Assembly (NCBI GenBank): GCA_963732345.1
Contig: CAVSZI010000018.1
Span: forward strand, 124,001-188,000
DNA: 64,000 nt
Direction: 5' to 3'
Origin: Bog-532 sp963732345
Lineage (GTDB): Bacteria > Actinomycetota > Actinomycetes > Streptosporangiales > Streptosporangiaceae
The notes under the pieces are model-generated. The model saw only the letters and a list, made by a program, of their open reading frames with translations. It made no database searches and was not told the DNA's origin. Made by a program: the position numbers and the translations under genes. Positions 17,025 to 25,566 of the stretch are shown piece after piece. The stretch's first letter is position 1; every line of letters begins with the position of its first letter.

Positions 17025-17854
17025 CGGGACGGACGGCGCGCAAGAGCCCGCGCTCCCGGCTCGACGCCGAACTCGTCCGGCGCGGCCTGGCTCGCTCCCG
17101 CGAGCAGGCCGCCGCCCTGATCGCGGCCGGCCGGGTCACGGTGAGCGGTGAGGCCGCCGCCAAACCCGCCACCCAAGTCACCCGCGACGCGCCGATCACC
17201 GTCACCGAGCACGACACGGACCCTGGGTACGTGTCCCGCGGCGGCCACAAGCTGGCCGGCGCGCTCACCGCCTTCCCGGACCTCACCGTGGCCGGGCGCC
17301 ACGGCCTCGACGCGGGCGCGTCCACCGGCGGCTTTACCGACGTACTGCTGCGGGCGGGCGCCGCGCACGTGACCGCGGCCGACGTCGGTTACGGCCAGCT
17401 CGCCTGGTCGCTGCGCACCGATCCCCGGGTGACGGTGCTCGACCGGGTCAACGTGCGGGCGCTGCGGCCGGAACAGGTCGCCGGGCCGGACGGCCGCCTG
17501 CCGGATCTGGTGGTCGCGGACCTGTCGTTCATCTCGCTGGCCCTGGTGCTGCCCGCGCTCGCCGGCGCCGCGGACGAGAACGCGGATTTTGTCCTGCTGG
17601 TCAAGCCGCAGTTCGAGGTGGGCAGGGGCCGGGTCGGCGCGGGCGGCGTCGTGCGCGATGCTGGATTGCGGGCCGAAGCGGTCAGCTCCGTCGCCGAGGC
17701 CGCGGCCGGGCTGGGTCTTGGCGTGCGCGGGGTGACGGCCAGCCCGCTGCCGGGACCGGCCGGAAACGTGGAGTACTTTGTCTGGCTGCGGCGCAGCGAA
17801 CCGCCGCTGGACGACGAGGACCTGCGGCGGGCCATCGCCGAAGGCCCCCCATGA
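17021..17854 (+). CDS. tlyA: TlyA-family rRNA 2'-O-methyltransferase
   Basis: 277 residues. Residues ~7-70 are an S4 RNA-binding domain (RLDAELVRRGLARSREQAAALI). The FtsJ-like methyltransferase follows: SRGGHKLAGAL, the SAM motif DAGASTGGFTDVLL, then DLVVADLSFISLALVLPAL and LLVKPQFEVG. Mycobacterial TlyA 2'-O-methylates 16S and 23S rRNA, and its loss gives capreomycin resistance. Homology to bacterial hemolysins is only in name. It overlaps the preceding small gene by four bases. nadK follows after 83 bp, the usual actinobacterial order. Confidence 0.92.
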   Translation: MTGRTARKSPRSRLDAELVRRGLARSREQAAALIAAGRVTVSGEAAAKPATQVTRDAPITVTEHDTDPGYVSRGGHKLAGALTAFPDLTVAGRHGLDAGASTGGFTDVLLRAGAAHVTAADVGYGQLAWSLRTDPRVTVLDRVNVRALRPEQVAGPDGRLPDLVVADLSFISLALVLPALAGAADENADFVLLVKPQFEVGRGRVGAGGVVRDAGLRAEAVSSVAEAAAGLGLGVRGVTASPLPGPAGNVEYFVWLRRSEPPLDDEDLRRAIAEGPP

Positions 17855-17937
17855 GGCGCCCGTAAAGGCGCCCAGCGAAGGTGTACATAGCGGGCGTGCA
17901 GTGACGGGTAACAGAAGCGAAGGACACCTCTAAGACA

Positions 17938-19062
17938 ATGGGCGCAGTGAACGTCAGCGGCAGCAGACGAACGGCTCTGGTCGTGGCGCACACCGGGCGG
18001 AAGGATTCGCTCCGGAGTGCCCGCCTCGTCGTCGAGCGGCTCATCGCGGCCGGCCTGAACGTGCGCGTCCTCGAGCCCGAGGCGACCGACATCGCCTCCA
18101 CGGGCGTGGAGAAGGTCTCGCGCGGCCCGCACGCCGCCGAGGGGGCCGAGATCGTCATCGTGGTCGGCGGGGACGGCACCTTGCTGCGCGCCGCCGAGCT
18201 CGCCCGCCCGGCCGGCGCGCCGCTGCTGGGCGTAAACCTCGGCCACGTCGGCTTCCTCGCCGAAGCCGAGCCGGATGGCCTGGCCGACACCGTCGACCGC
18301 GTGGTCGCGCGCCACTTCGTGGTCGAGGAACGGATGACGGTGGATGTCACCGTCCAGCAGGACGGCGCCGTGATCGCGCAAAACTGGGCGCTCAACGAGG
18401 CGACGGTCGAGAAGGCAGCGCGCGAGCGGATGCTGGAGGTGGTGACCGAGATCGACGGGCGGCCGCTGTCCCGCTGGGGCTGTGACGGCGTGGTCTGCGC
18501 GACGCCGACCGGATCGACCGCGTATGCGTTCTCGGCGGGCGGCCCGGTGGTCTGGCCCGGGGTCGAGGCCCTGCTCATGGTGCCGATCAGTGCCCATGCC
18601 CTGTTCGCCGGGCCGATGGTCGTCTCCCCGCGGTCGGTGCTCGCGATCGAGGTCATCGGCGGTACGGGCCGCGGGCCCGAACCGGCCGGCCCGGACGTCC
18701 TGGCCGAACCGGCCGGCGCGGTGCCGCCGGGCGGCGTGATGTGGTGCGACGGGCGCCGTAGGGTCGACCTGGAACCCGGCGCACGGGTTGAGATCCGGCG
18801 TGGTGCCCGCCCGGTCCTGCTGGCCCGGCTGCACGGCTCGGTCGATGGCGACGACAGCAGCGCCGCGTTCACGGACCGGCTCGTCGTCAAGTTCGGCCTG
18901 CCGGTGGCGGGCTGGCGCGGTGGACGGCTCAGCGGCAGGCCGGTAGCGGCCGGGGACGGCGCAGAAGCGAAAGCCGGGGACGGCACAGAGGCGAAGGCCG
19001 GGGACGGCACAGAGGCGAAAGCCGGGGACGGCGCAGAGGAGACGGCTGGCGGTCATGCTTGA
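17938..19062 (+). CDS. nadK: NAD kinase
   Basis: 374 residues. The family signature GGDGTLLRAA is present, followed by GVNLGHVGFLAE, NEATVEK and the SRWGCDGVVCATPTGSTAYAFSAGGP segment in two parts. The enzyme phosphorylates NAD to NADP with ATP or polyphosphate. It is longer than usual for two reasons: a Pro/Gly-rich insert near residue 245 (EPAGPDVLAEPAGAVPPGG), and a C-terminal tail of four 8-residue repeats (AGDGAEAK type) encoded by a 24-bp tandem repeat. The end overlaps the recN start by eight bases, suggesting coupled translation. Confidence 0.92.
   Translation: MGAVNVSGSRRTALVVAHTGRKDSLRSARLVVERLIAAGLNVRVLEPEATDIASTGVEKVSRGPHAAEGAEIVIVVGGDGTLLRAAELARPAGAPLLGVNLGHVGFLAEAEPDGLADTVDRVVARHFVVEERMTVDVTVQQDGAVIAQNWALNEATVEKAARERMLEVVTEIDGRPLSRWGCDGVVCATPTGSTAYAFSAGGPVVWPGVEALLMVPISAHALFAGPMVVSPRSVLAIEVIGGTGRGPEPAGPDVLAEPAGAVPPGGVMWCDGRRRVDLEPGARVEIRRGARPVLLARLHGSVDGDDSSAAFTDRLVVKFGLPVAGWRGGRLSGRPVAAGDGAEAKAGDGTEAKAGDGTEAKAGDGAEETAGGHA
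18949..19044 (+). repeat. 24-bp tandem repeat, four copies, at the nadK 3' end
   Basis: Units start at 18949, 18973, 18997 and 19021, each GCCGGGGACGGCRCAGARG plus GAAR or GACG. They add 32 acidic/alanine residues just before the NAD kinase stop and right before the overlapping recN start. Confidence 0.92.
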
Positions 19063-20900
19063 GGAAGTCCGGATCACGGGTCTCGGGGTCATCGACGACG
19101 CGGTGCTCGAGCTGTCCCCGGGTTTCACCGTGGTCACCGGAGAGACCGGGGCCGGTAAGACCATGGTCGTGACGGGCCTGGGCCTGCTCTTTGGTGGCCG
19201 CGCGGACCCGGCGCGGGTCCGGCCCGGCGCCCAGCGCGCCGTCGTCGAGGGGCGGCTGCAGATCGCCCCGGATGGCGAGGTGGCCCGCCAGGTGGACGAG
19301 GCCGGGGGAGAACTGGACGACAACGGGGCGGCCTTGGTCATCAGCCGCTCGGTGTCGGCCGAGGGCCGGTCGCGGGCGCACGCCGGGGGCCGGTCGGTCC
19401 CGGTTTCCCTGCTGACCTACCTCGCCGACAACCTGGTCGCCGTGCACGGGCAGGCCGATCAGCAGCAGCTGCTGCGGGCGGGCCGTCAGCGCGAGGCCCT
19501 GGACGCCTACGCCGGGCCCGAGCTGGCGCACGTCCGCACCGACTACCAGCGGGCCTACGCGCGGCACCGGGAAGCCCGCGCGGAGCTGGCCGAGCTGACC
19601 CAGATGGCCCGGGAGCGGACCGCCGAAGCCGAGGACCTCCGCCGGGCCCTGGAAGAGATCGAGGCCCTCGACCCCGTGGCGGGCGAGGACGCGCAGCTGC
19701 TCGCGGAGGAGGAGCGGCTGGGCAACGCCGAAGCGCTCCGGGCCGCGGCCAGCGCCGCGCACGAGGCGCTGCTGGGTGACCCGTCCGCCGCGGCCTACGA
19801 CCATCCGGACGCCATCACCCTGGTCGGCGGGGCACGGCAGGGGCTGGCGGCGGTCCGCCAGCACGACGCGGCGCTGGCCGGCCTGGCCGACCGGCTGAAC
19901 GAGGCGTCGTACCTGCTGGCCGACGTGGCGGGCGAGCTGGCCTCCTATACCGAGTCGCTCGACGCCGACCCGGCCCGGCTCGCGGCCGTGCAGGAACGCC
20001 GCGCCGCGCTGAACCGGCTCGCGCGGGCCTACGGCAGCCGCGCGGCCGCCGAGACCGCGGCCTGCCAGCCCGCGCCGCCCGACAGCCCCGACAGCCCCAG
20101 TGCCCCCGGGGACCCCGGGGGATTCCGGTGAGGCCGGCACGCTGGCCGGGGGCGCGCGTGACGGGATCGGCGACCTGACCGCGGTGCTCGCCTGGACCAA
20201 GATCGCCGCAGCCCGGCTGAACGAGCTGGAGGGCGACGACGAGCGGATCGCCGGGCTGGCGCGGGAGGAAGCCGAGCTGGCCGCGCGGGTGGCCGGGCTG
20301 GCCGGGACCCTCACCGCGCTCCGGGGCGATGCGGCGGAACGATTCTCCCGGGACGTCACCGCCGAACTGACGGCGCTGGCCATGCCGCACGCCCGGCTCA
20401 CGGTGGCCATCCGCCCGCTGGGTGCGCCCGGTCCGTATGGCGCCGACGATGTGGAGATCAGGCTGGCCGCGCATCCGGGCGCGCCGCCCCTGCCGCTCAG
20501 CAAGGGCGCCTCCGGCGGCGAGCTGTCCCGGGTGATGCTGGCCATCGAAGTGGTGTTCGCCGGCGCCGACCCGGTGCCGACGTTCGTGTTCGACGAGGTG
20601 GACGCCGGGGTGGGCGGGAAGGCCGCGGTGGAGATCGGCCGCCGTCTGGCCCGGCTCGCGCGGCTGGCCCAGGTGATCGTGGTGACGCACCTGCCGCAGG
20701 TCGCGGCGTTCGCCGACAACCACCTGGTCGTGACCAAGGCGGGCGACGGCCTGGTCACGGCCAGCGGCGTGGTCCGCCTGGACCGGCCCGGCCGGGTCCG
20801 CGAGCTGTCGCGCATGCTGGCCGGCCTGGAGGATTCGGAGTTCGGGCGCGCGCACGCCGAGGAACTCCTGGCCATGGCGGCCAAGGAATGCGAGTCCTGA
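19055..20900 (+). pseudogene. recN: DNA repair protein RecN, split by a frameshift
   Basis: RecN is an SMC-like ATPase for double-strand-break repair. The first frame (19055-20131, 358 aa) holds the Walker A motif GETGAGKTM near residue 29 and the first coiled-coil arm. The second frame (20100-20900) holds the returning arm, the ABC signature SGGELSRVM, Walker B FVFDEVDAGVGG and the HLPQVAA switch. Both halves are well conserved, but the reading shifts by +1 between ~20040 and 20131. That stretch is a Pro/Asp/Ser/Gly-rich insert absent from normal RecN (repeated GACAGCCCC, then C5-G4-A-C4-G5 runs). It could be a real slippage mutation, a sequencing indel or programmed shifting. The internal GTG 20100 has no ribosome site. 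Confidence 0.85.
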
Positions 20901-20944
20901 AACGCCGGCGAGAAAATGACGAACCAGCGCCCGGGGGCTGGGAT

Positions 20945-20969
20945 CCGGGCGGTGACCAGGACCGCCCGG
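20945..20969 (+). terminator. terminator hairpin after recN
   Basis: CCGGGCGGT (20945-20953) and ACCGCCCGG (20961-20969) form a perfect 9-bp stem with a 7-base loop 45 bp after the recN stop, closing the tlyA-nadK-recN cluster. Confidence 0.6.
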
Positions 20970-21011
20970 TGATGCGACCCGGGGGCCCGCAGACTCGTGG
21001 GGCCGCGAGCC

Positions 21012-21299
21012 TTAACGTCCGGGGTCTGTCACGTAGGTGCCGCGGCCCTGGACACTGACGACGAGGCCGCGGTCACGGAGTTCGGCCATCGCCCGGCGGA
21101 TGGTCAGGTAGGCGACGCCCCAGTCGGCGGCCATGGCGCGTTCGGCCGGCAGCCGGTGACCCGGTTGCCACGAGCCGTCCTCGATGTGGGCCGCGACCCA
21201 GTCCGCGATCTGTACGTAGATCGGCACGGGACCCTCATGCACGATGTCGGGGCCTTGATCATCCACGAGAGCCAACCGTAAGGCACCGTTGACCTGCAA
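21012..21299 (-). CDS. mini GntR-family transcriptional regulator
   Basis: 95 residues, almost only the GntR winged helix: PVPIYVQIADWVAAHIEDGSWQPGHRLPAERAMAADWGV in two adjoining parts, then TIRRAMAELRDRGLVVSVQGRGTYV. There is no effector domain, so it would be a stand-alone DNA-binding protein of the type seen beside actinobacterial accessory genes. The start is uncertain: TTG 21299 gives 95 residues, GTG 21266 gives 84. It is divergent from the methyltransferase gene, and the gap holds a strong promoter with dyads around it, so it probably controls both directions. Confidence 0.78.
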   Translation of the reverse strand: MQVNGALRLALVDDQGPDIVHEGPVPIYVQIADWVAAHIEDGSWQPGHRLPAERAMAADWGVAYLTIRRAMAELRDRGLVVSVQGRGTYVTDPGR

Positions 21300-21301
21300 C
21301 T

Positions 21302-21365
21302 ATGCATGTAAGGCTTCACACACGCATGCATTGCTCTATATAATCGAACCCGTCACACAGTGTGT
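21302..21365 (+). promoter_or_regulatory. strong sigma-70-type promoter with two candidate operators
   Basis: TTCACA (21315-21320), 18 bp, then a perfect TATAAT (21339-21344) is close to the vegetative consensus and stands in an AT-rich patch rare in this window. The -35 is flanked by ATGCATG (21302-21308) and CATGCAT (21325-21331), an inverted repeat with 16 bp between. A second palindrome ACACA-G-TGTGT (21355-21365) lies at the expected transcription start. Both are good candidates for binding by the divergent GntR protein. Confidence 0.6.
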
Positions 21366-21395
21366 AAGCGGATTGGTAGGGAGACGGCAGCCGTG

Positions 21396-22424
21396 ATGGA
21401 GTGGAATCTTCGCGTGTTCGGCAACCTCGAATCGCTCCAGGCCGACTTCCCCGGCTTCGTGATCTGGGGCGAGACCATCCGGGGCCGCGTCACCTACGTC
21501 GCCCAGGCGCTCGACGGGGACACTAACCCTCGCGTGGTCACCTCCAGCAGGCTGGACCGGCTGCGGTCGCGGCTGGAGGAGCCGCTCGTGGCGTCGGACC
21601 CTGCCAAGCCGAATATCGCCCGCACCTACGACTACCTGCTCGGGGGCACGGCCAACTTCCCCGCCGACCGCGACGAGGCGGCCCGGCTGCTGGCCGCGGA
21701 CCCGCAGCTAGCGGAACTCGCCCGGCGCAACCGCGCCTTCCTCACCCGCGCGGTCACGTACGTGGCGGGACAAGGTGTCCGCCAGTTCATCGACGTCGGC
21801 GCCGGCCTCCCGGCCAGCCCCAGCACGCACGAGGCGGCCGAGACCGCGCTGCCGGGCCCCCGCGTCGCCTACGTCGACAACGACCCGGTGGTCGTTGCGC
21901 ACACCCGCGGCCTGCGGCCGCGCAGCGCCCGGGTCGTCGCGCTGCCGGGCGACCTGCGGGACCCGGCGGCGATCCTCACCGATCCGGTCCTGACCAGCCT
22001 TATCGACCTGGCCGAGCCCGTCTGCGTGCTGCTGGTGGCCGTCCTGCACTTCCTGGACACCCCCAGCGCCCGCCGCGTGACCGCGACGTTCACCGAGGCC
22101 ATGGCTCCGGGCAGCTACCTGGTCCTGTCCGTCGGCCAGGCGGCGCCCGACCGGGTCAGCCACCTGCGCCGCGCCTACACGGCGGCCCGGCTGCATCACC
22201 ACAGCCGGGCCGGCATCGAGGGCTTCTTCGCCGGCCTGCGCCTGCTGCCGCCCGGCCTCACCGACGCCCGCTCCTGGCCCTGCGCACCCGGCGCACCCGG
22301 CGCACCCGGGCCGGACGATGCGGCCAGCCAGACCACCGTCCTCTGCGGGGTCGCCCGCAAGTTACACCGGGACCGAGAGCGACAGGCCGAAGCGGCCCTC
22401 GGCGTCGGTCCACCATTCCCGTAG
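21396..22424 (+). CDS. SAM-dependent methyltransferase (Methyltransf_19/DUF574 type) with an extra N-terminal segment
   Basis: 342 residues. From about residue 70 on it matches the actinobacterial Methyltransf_19 family: KPNIARTYDYLLGGTANFPADRDEA, FIDVGAGLPASPSTHEAA, VAYVDNDPVVVAHTRGL, VCVLLVAVLHFL and SYLVLSVGQA. These proteins are abundant in actinomycetes and their substrates are mostly unknown. The first ~65 residues (MEWNLRVFGNLESLQADFPGF on) are not part of that family and resemble the small proteins found next to regulators in actinomycete genomes, so this looks like a fusion. A ribosome site TAGGGAG precedes the start; GTG 21393 is an alternative. Its last 63 bp overlap the convergent egtD gene. 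Confidence 0.72.
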   Translation: MEWNLRVFGNLESLQADFPGFVIWGETIRGRVTYVAQALDGDTNPRVVTSSRLDRLRSRLEEPLVASDPAKPNIARTYDYLLGGTANFPADRDEAARLLAADPQLAELARRNRAFLTRAVTYVAGQGVRQFIDVGAGLPASPSTHEAAETALPGPRVAYVDNDPVVVAHTRGLRPRSARVVALPGDLRDPAAILTDPVLTSLIDLAEPVCVLLVAVLHFLDTPSARRVTATFTEAMAPGSYLVLSVGQAAPDRVSHLRRAYTAARLHHHSRAGIEGFFAGLRLLPPGLTDARSWPCAPGAPGAPGPDDAASQTTVLCGVARKLHRDRERQAEAALGVGPPFP

Positions 22425-23345
22425 CTCGAAGCCCGCGGCCGCGAGCTCGGCGGTGACGCCCTCCCGGCGGAACTTGGCCGACACCTCGGTGCGCATCTCT
22501 TCCCCGGCGCCGAACCGGGCGGTCAGGCCGATGCCGGGGATCTGCACCGTCTGCGCCGTCGCCGCGCGCAGCCGCATCTCGATCCACTCCCGCTCGGCGT
22601 CCCAGGCGGCCACGTGCTCGAAGGCGTCCAGGTCGAAATCGGCGCCCAGCTCGGTGTTCAGCACGGCCAGGACGTTCTTGTTGAAGTCCGCGGTCACCCC
22701 GGCCGCGTCGTCGTAGGCCGCGAGCAGCACCGCCGGGTCCTTGACCAGGTCGGTGCCGAGCAGCAGGCTGTCGCCGTCGGCCAGGCTGGCGCGGACCCGG
22801 GCCAGGAACGCGGCGCGCGGCGCGGGCAGCATGTTGCCGATCGTGCTGCCCAGGAACGCGACCATCCGGGGGGCTCCGCCCGCGGCGTGCGGGGGCAGCC
22901 CGAGCTCGTGCTCGAAGTCGGACACCACGGCGCGAACCGCCAGCCCCGGGTACTCCCCGAGCAGGGCGCGCGCCGCGGCCACCAGCGCCGGCTCGCTCAC
23001 GTCGACCGGAACGTACGTCCGCAGGGTCCCGGCCGAGCGCAGCGCGTCAATTAGCAGCCGCGTCTTCTCCGAGTACCCCGACCCCAGCTCGACCAGGGTC
23101 CCCGCCCCGCTCAGCGCGCCGATCTCGCCGGCCGTCCAGTGCAGGATCTCCCGCTCGGCCCGGGTGGGGTAGTACTCGGGCAGGCCGGTGATCTTCTCGA
23201 ACAGCTCGCTGCCGGCCGCGTCGTAGAACCACTTCGGCGGCAGGGACTTCGGGACCGCGGTCAGCCCCGCCCGCGCGTCCACCCGCAGCGAATCGGCCAG
23301 AAAGCCGTCGGGCAGCCGGCGTTCGACGTGCAGCGGTGTCGTCAT
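22362..23345 (-). CDS. egtD: L-histidine N-alpha-methyltransferase
   Basis: 327 residues. EgtD trimethylates the alpha-amino group of histidine to hercynine, the first committed step to ergothioneine. Seen: LPPKWFYDAAGSELFEKIT, LPEYYPTRAEREIL, the SAM loop LVELGSGYSEKTR, VAFLGSTIGNM, LLLGTDLVKD and NTELGADFDLDAFEHVA, all hallmarks of EgtD. It is the last gene of the egtABCD operon; ATG 23345 overlaps the egtC stop by four bases. The protein ends inside the convergent methyltransferase gene. Confidence 0.94.
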   Translation of the reverse strand: MTTPLHVERRLPDGFLADSLRVDARAGLTAVPKSLPPKWFYDAAGSELFEKITGLPEYYPTRAEREILHWTAGEIGALSGAGTLVELGSGYSEKTRLLIDALRSAGTLRTYVPVDVSEPALVAAARALLGEYPGLAVRAVVSDFEHELGLPPHAAGGAPRMVAFLGSTIGNMLPAPRAAFLARVRASLADGDSLLLGTDLVKDPAVLLAAYDDAAGVTADFNKNVLAVLNTELGADFDLDAFEHVAAWDAEREWIEMRLRAATAQTVQIPGIGLTARFGAGEEMRTEVSAKFRREGVTAELAAAGFELREWWTDAEGRFGLSLSVPV

Positions 23346-24226
23346 TGACCGGGGTTCCTTCCGTTCGGGGCGTCACTGGCCGTCATTTCGCGCGGGAAAG
23401 CGGCCGCCATGCCGTGCGGGAAACTCGCGCGCCGCACTCGTTCGGCGGTGTCGGCGGTGACCTCCGCGGGCACCTCCAGCGGCCTGACCGCGACATTGGC
23501 CGTGGTCGCGGCGAGCAGGGAGCGGTCCGGGACCTCGGTCCAGCCGGGGTCGTCGTCGGCCGGCTCGGACGCGACCGTGACGCTGTCGCCCGCGGTCCCG
23601 GTGGTGTGCCGGTACCAGAGCGAGTGCCCGGCGGCGGTCGCGGCGATCATCTGGCCGTCGGTCAGCAGAAAGTTGAACCGGCCGCTCAGCTGGGCCACGT
23701 CGAGCAGGCCGATCACGGCGGCCAGGGCCTCATCGGGCGTGGCGCCCGATCGCAGCCGGTTCAGCGTCAGCGCCCACAGGAGCGCCGAGTCGACCCGCGC
23801 GTCCAGCTCCAGCAGCTCCAGCGGGCTCAGGGCGGCGGCCAGGCCCGCAGCCGTGCCGGGCCAGCCCACGAGCGCGCCGTTGTGGCTGAACAGCCAGTGG
23901 TCCGCTCCGAACGGGGAGCAGGCCGACGCGCTCGGCTCGGTCCCCGCGCTGGCGTCGCGGACCGCGGCGAGCAGGGCGCCGCTGCGCGTCACCCGGGTCA
24001 GGTCGGCGAAGGAGGGGTCGGCCCAGATCGGGCCCGCGCGCCGGTAACGGGCCGGGATCGGGTCGTCGTCGGGGTACCAGCCGGCGCCGAACCCGTCCAC
24101 GTTCATCGTGCCGCTGTTGCGCATCATCCGCGGTGCCCACGCCTGCCGGTACAGGCCGTACGGCGGATCGATGATCGCCTCCCGCAGCGTGACCGCCGGC
24201 CCCAGGTAGGCCAGGTGGCGGCACAT
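23342..24226 (-). CDS. egtC: gamma-glutamyl-hercynylcysteine sulfoxide hydrolase
   Basis: 294 residues, a class II glutamine amidotransferase-fold hydrolase. The mature N-terminus is MCRHLAYLG, with Cys2 as the nucleophile, followed by the family segments NVDGFGAGWY, SHNGALVGWP and SEPADDDPGW. EgtC removes glutamate from the sulfoxide made by EgtB. The start ATG 24226 shares its A with the TGA stop of egtB (TGATG). An upstream start would hide the Cys2 nucleophile and is rejected. Confidence 0.92.
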   Translation of the reverse strand: MCRHLAYLGPAVTLREAIIDPPYGLYRQAWAPRMMRNSGTMNVDGFGAGWYPDDDPIPARYRRAGPIWADPSFADLTRVTRSGALLAAVRDASAGTEPSASACSPFGADHWLFSHNGALVGWPGTAAGLAAALSPLELLELDARVDSALLWALTLNRLRSGATPDEALAAVIGLLDVAQLSGRFNFLLTDGQMIAATAAGHSLWYRHTTGTAGDSVTVASEPADDDPGWTEVPDRSLLAATTANVAVRPLEVPAEVTADTAERVRRASFPHGMAAAFPREMTASDAPNGRNPGQ

Positions 24227-25566
24227 CAGGTGGTCTCCGCGGTGGCGGAACGCGCCGTGCGGAAGCCCGCGAAGATCTGGCGCCGGATCGGATAGTCCCA
24301 GTTCCGGAACGTTCCGCGGCAGGCGTCCGGGCTGACCGCGAACGACCCGCCGCGCAGCACCTTGTACCCGGGGCCGAAGAACACTTCGGAGTACTCGCGG
24401 TACGGCCAGGCCCGGAAGCCCGGGTAGGGCAGGAAGTCGCTGGCCGTCCACTCCCAGACGTCACCGATGAGCTGGCGCGCCCCGGACGGTGCGGCCCCGG
24501 CCGCGAACGACCCGGCCGGTGCGGGCCGCAGGTGCCGCTGGCCCAGGTTGGCGTGTTCCGGCGCGGGCGCATCGTCGCCCCACGGGAACCGGCGGGAGCG
24601 CCCCGCCGCTGGGTCGAACCGCGCGGCCTTCTCCCATTCGGCCTCGGTGGGCAGGCGCCGGCCCGCCCAGCGGGCGTAGGCGTCCGCCTCGTACCAGCAC
24701 ACATGCATCACCGGTTCGGCGGGCGGGACCGCCTCGGTGACGCCGAACACGGAATGGATCCACTCGCCGTCCTCCCGTTTCCAGCTCATCGGCGCGAACA
24801 GCCCGGCCCGCTGCCGGTGGTCCCAGCCGTCCGGGGTCCACCACCGCGGGTCGTCGTACCCCCCGTCGGCGATGAACGCGGTGTACGCGGCGTTGGTGAC
24901 CGGCGTCGTGTCGATAAAGAACGACGGCACCTGCACCGTGTGGGCAGGCTGTTCGTTATCCAGGGCCCAGGGCTCGCTGGACGTGCCCATCGTGAACGGG
25001 CCGCCGGGCACGGGTACCTCGGCCGGGAGGCTGATCGCGCCGGCGGGCGGGGCCGCGGGCGGCGCGGTCAGCACCGGCACCCCCTTCCGCAACTGGTGCG
25101 TGATCAGCATCGTCTCGTCGTGCTGTTGCTCGTGCTGGACGATCATGCCGTAGGCGAAGCCGCCGGTGAGCAGGCGCGGCCCGCTGAAGCGGGCCACCTC
25201 CAGCAGGTCGAGGACCCGGCCGCGGACGTCGGCCGCGTAGCGGCGCGCCTCGGGCGGCGGGAGCAGCGGCAGCGTGGGGCGCTGCGCGCGCGGGTGCTCG
25301 AACGCGTCGTAGAGCGGGTCGATCTCCGGGTGGATCGGTTCCTGGCCGCCGACCGCGCGCAGCAGCCACATCTCCTCCTGGTTGGCGATGTGCGCCAGGT
25401 CCCAGACCAGTGGCGACATCAGCGGCGAATGCTGCCGGGTCAGGTCGGCCTCGTCCACGCAGTCGGTCAGCGCGGTGGTGCGGGCCCGGGCGGCGGTCAG
25501 GGCGGCGGAGATCTCCGAGCGCAGGGCCTCGGTTCCTTCGGCGGTCTCGGTTCCTTCGGCGGTCAA
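24226..25566 (-). CDS. egtB: ergothioneine sulfoxide synthase (hercynine oxygenase)
   Basis: 446 residues. The N-terminal DinB-like domain carries the iron ligands His59 (DLAHIANQEE), His145 and His149 (QHEQQHDE); the C-terminal FGE-sulfatase domain has VCWYEADAYARWAGRRLPTEAEWEKAARF in pieces and ends with RGGSFAVSPDACRGTFRNWDYPIRRQIFAGFR. EgtB uses O2 to join hercynine to gamma-glutamylcysteine. The start is TTG 25566, preceded by GAGGGG and overlapping the egtA stop. The first codons after it are a perfect 18-bp duplication (TAEGTE twice). EgtC and EgtA beside it favour the sulfur pathway over a selenium-specific SenA role. Confidence 0.93.
   Translation of the reverse strand: MTAEGTETAEGTEALRSEISAALTAARARTTALTDCVDEADLTRQHSPLMSPLVWDLAHIANQEEMWLLRAVGGQEPIHPEIDPLYDAFEHPRAQRPTLPLLPPPEARRYAADVRGRVLDLLEVARFSGPRLLTGGFAYGMIVQHEQQHDETMLITHQLRKGVPVLTAPPAAPPAGAISLPAEVPVPGGPFTMGTSSEPWALDNEQPAHTVQVPSFFIDTTPVTNAAYTAFIADGGYDDPRWWTPDGWDHRQRAGLFAPMSWKREDGEWIHSVFGVTEAVPPAEPVMHVCWYEADAYARWAGRRLPTEAEWEKAARFDPAAGRSRRFPWGDDAPAPEHANLGQRHLRPAPAGSFAAGAAPSGARQLIGDVWEWTASDFLPYPGFRAWPYREYSEVFFGPGYKVLRGGSFAVSPDACRGTFRNWDYPIRRQIFAGFRTARSATAETT
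25528..25563 (-). repeat. 18-bp perfect tandem duplication at the egtB start
   Basis: ACCGCCGAAGGAACCGAG is present twice without mismatch directly after the TTG start of egtB, giving the N-terminus MTAEGTETAEGTEAL. A mature pair this exact suggests a recent event. Confidence 0.9.

Noticed and set aside
17389..20884. Very long minus-strand frames (650 codons each) across tlyA, nadK and recN
   Set aside because: They are antisense to conserved genes; GC-rich third positions keep the reverse frame free of stops. No domain or coherent start is seen in them.
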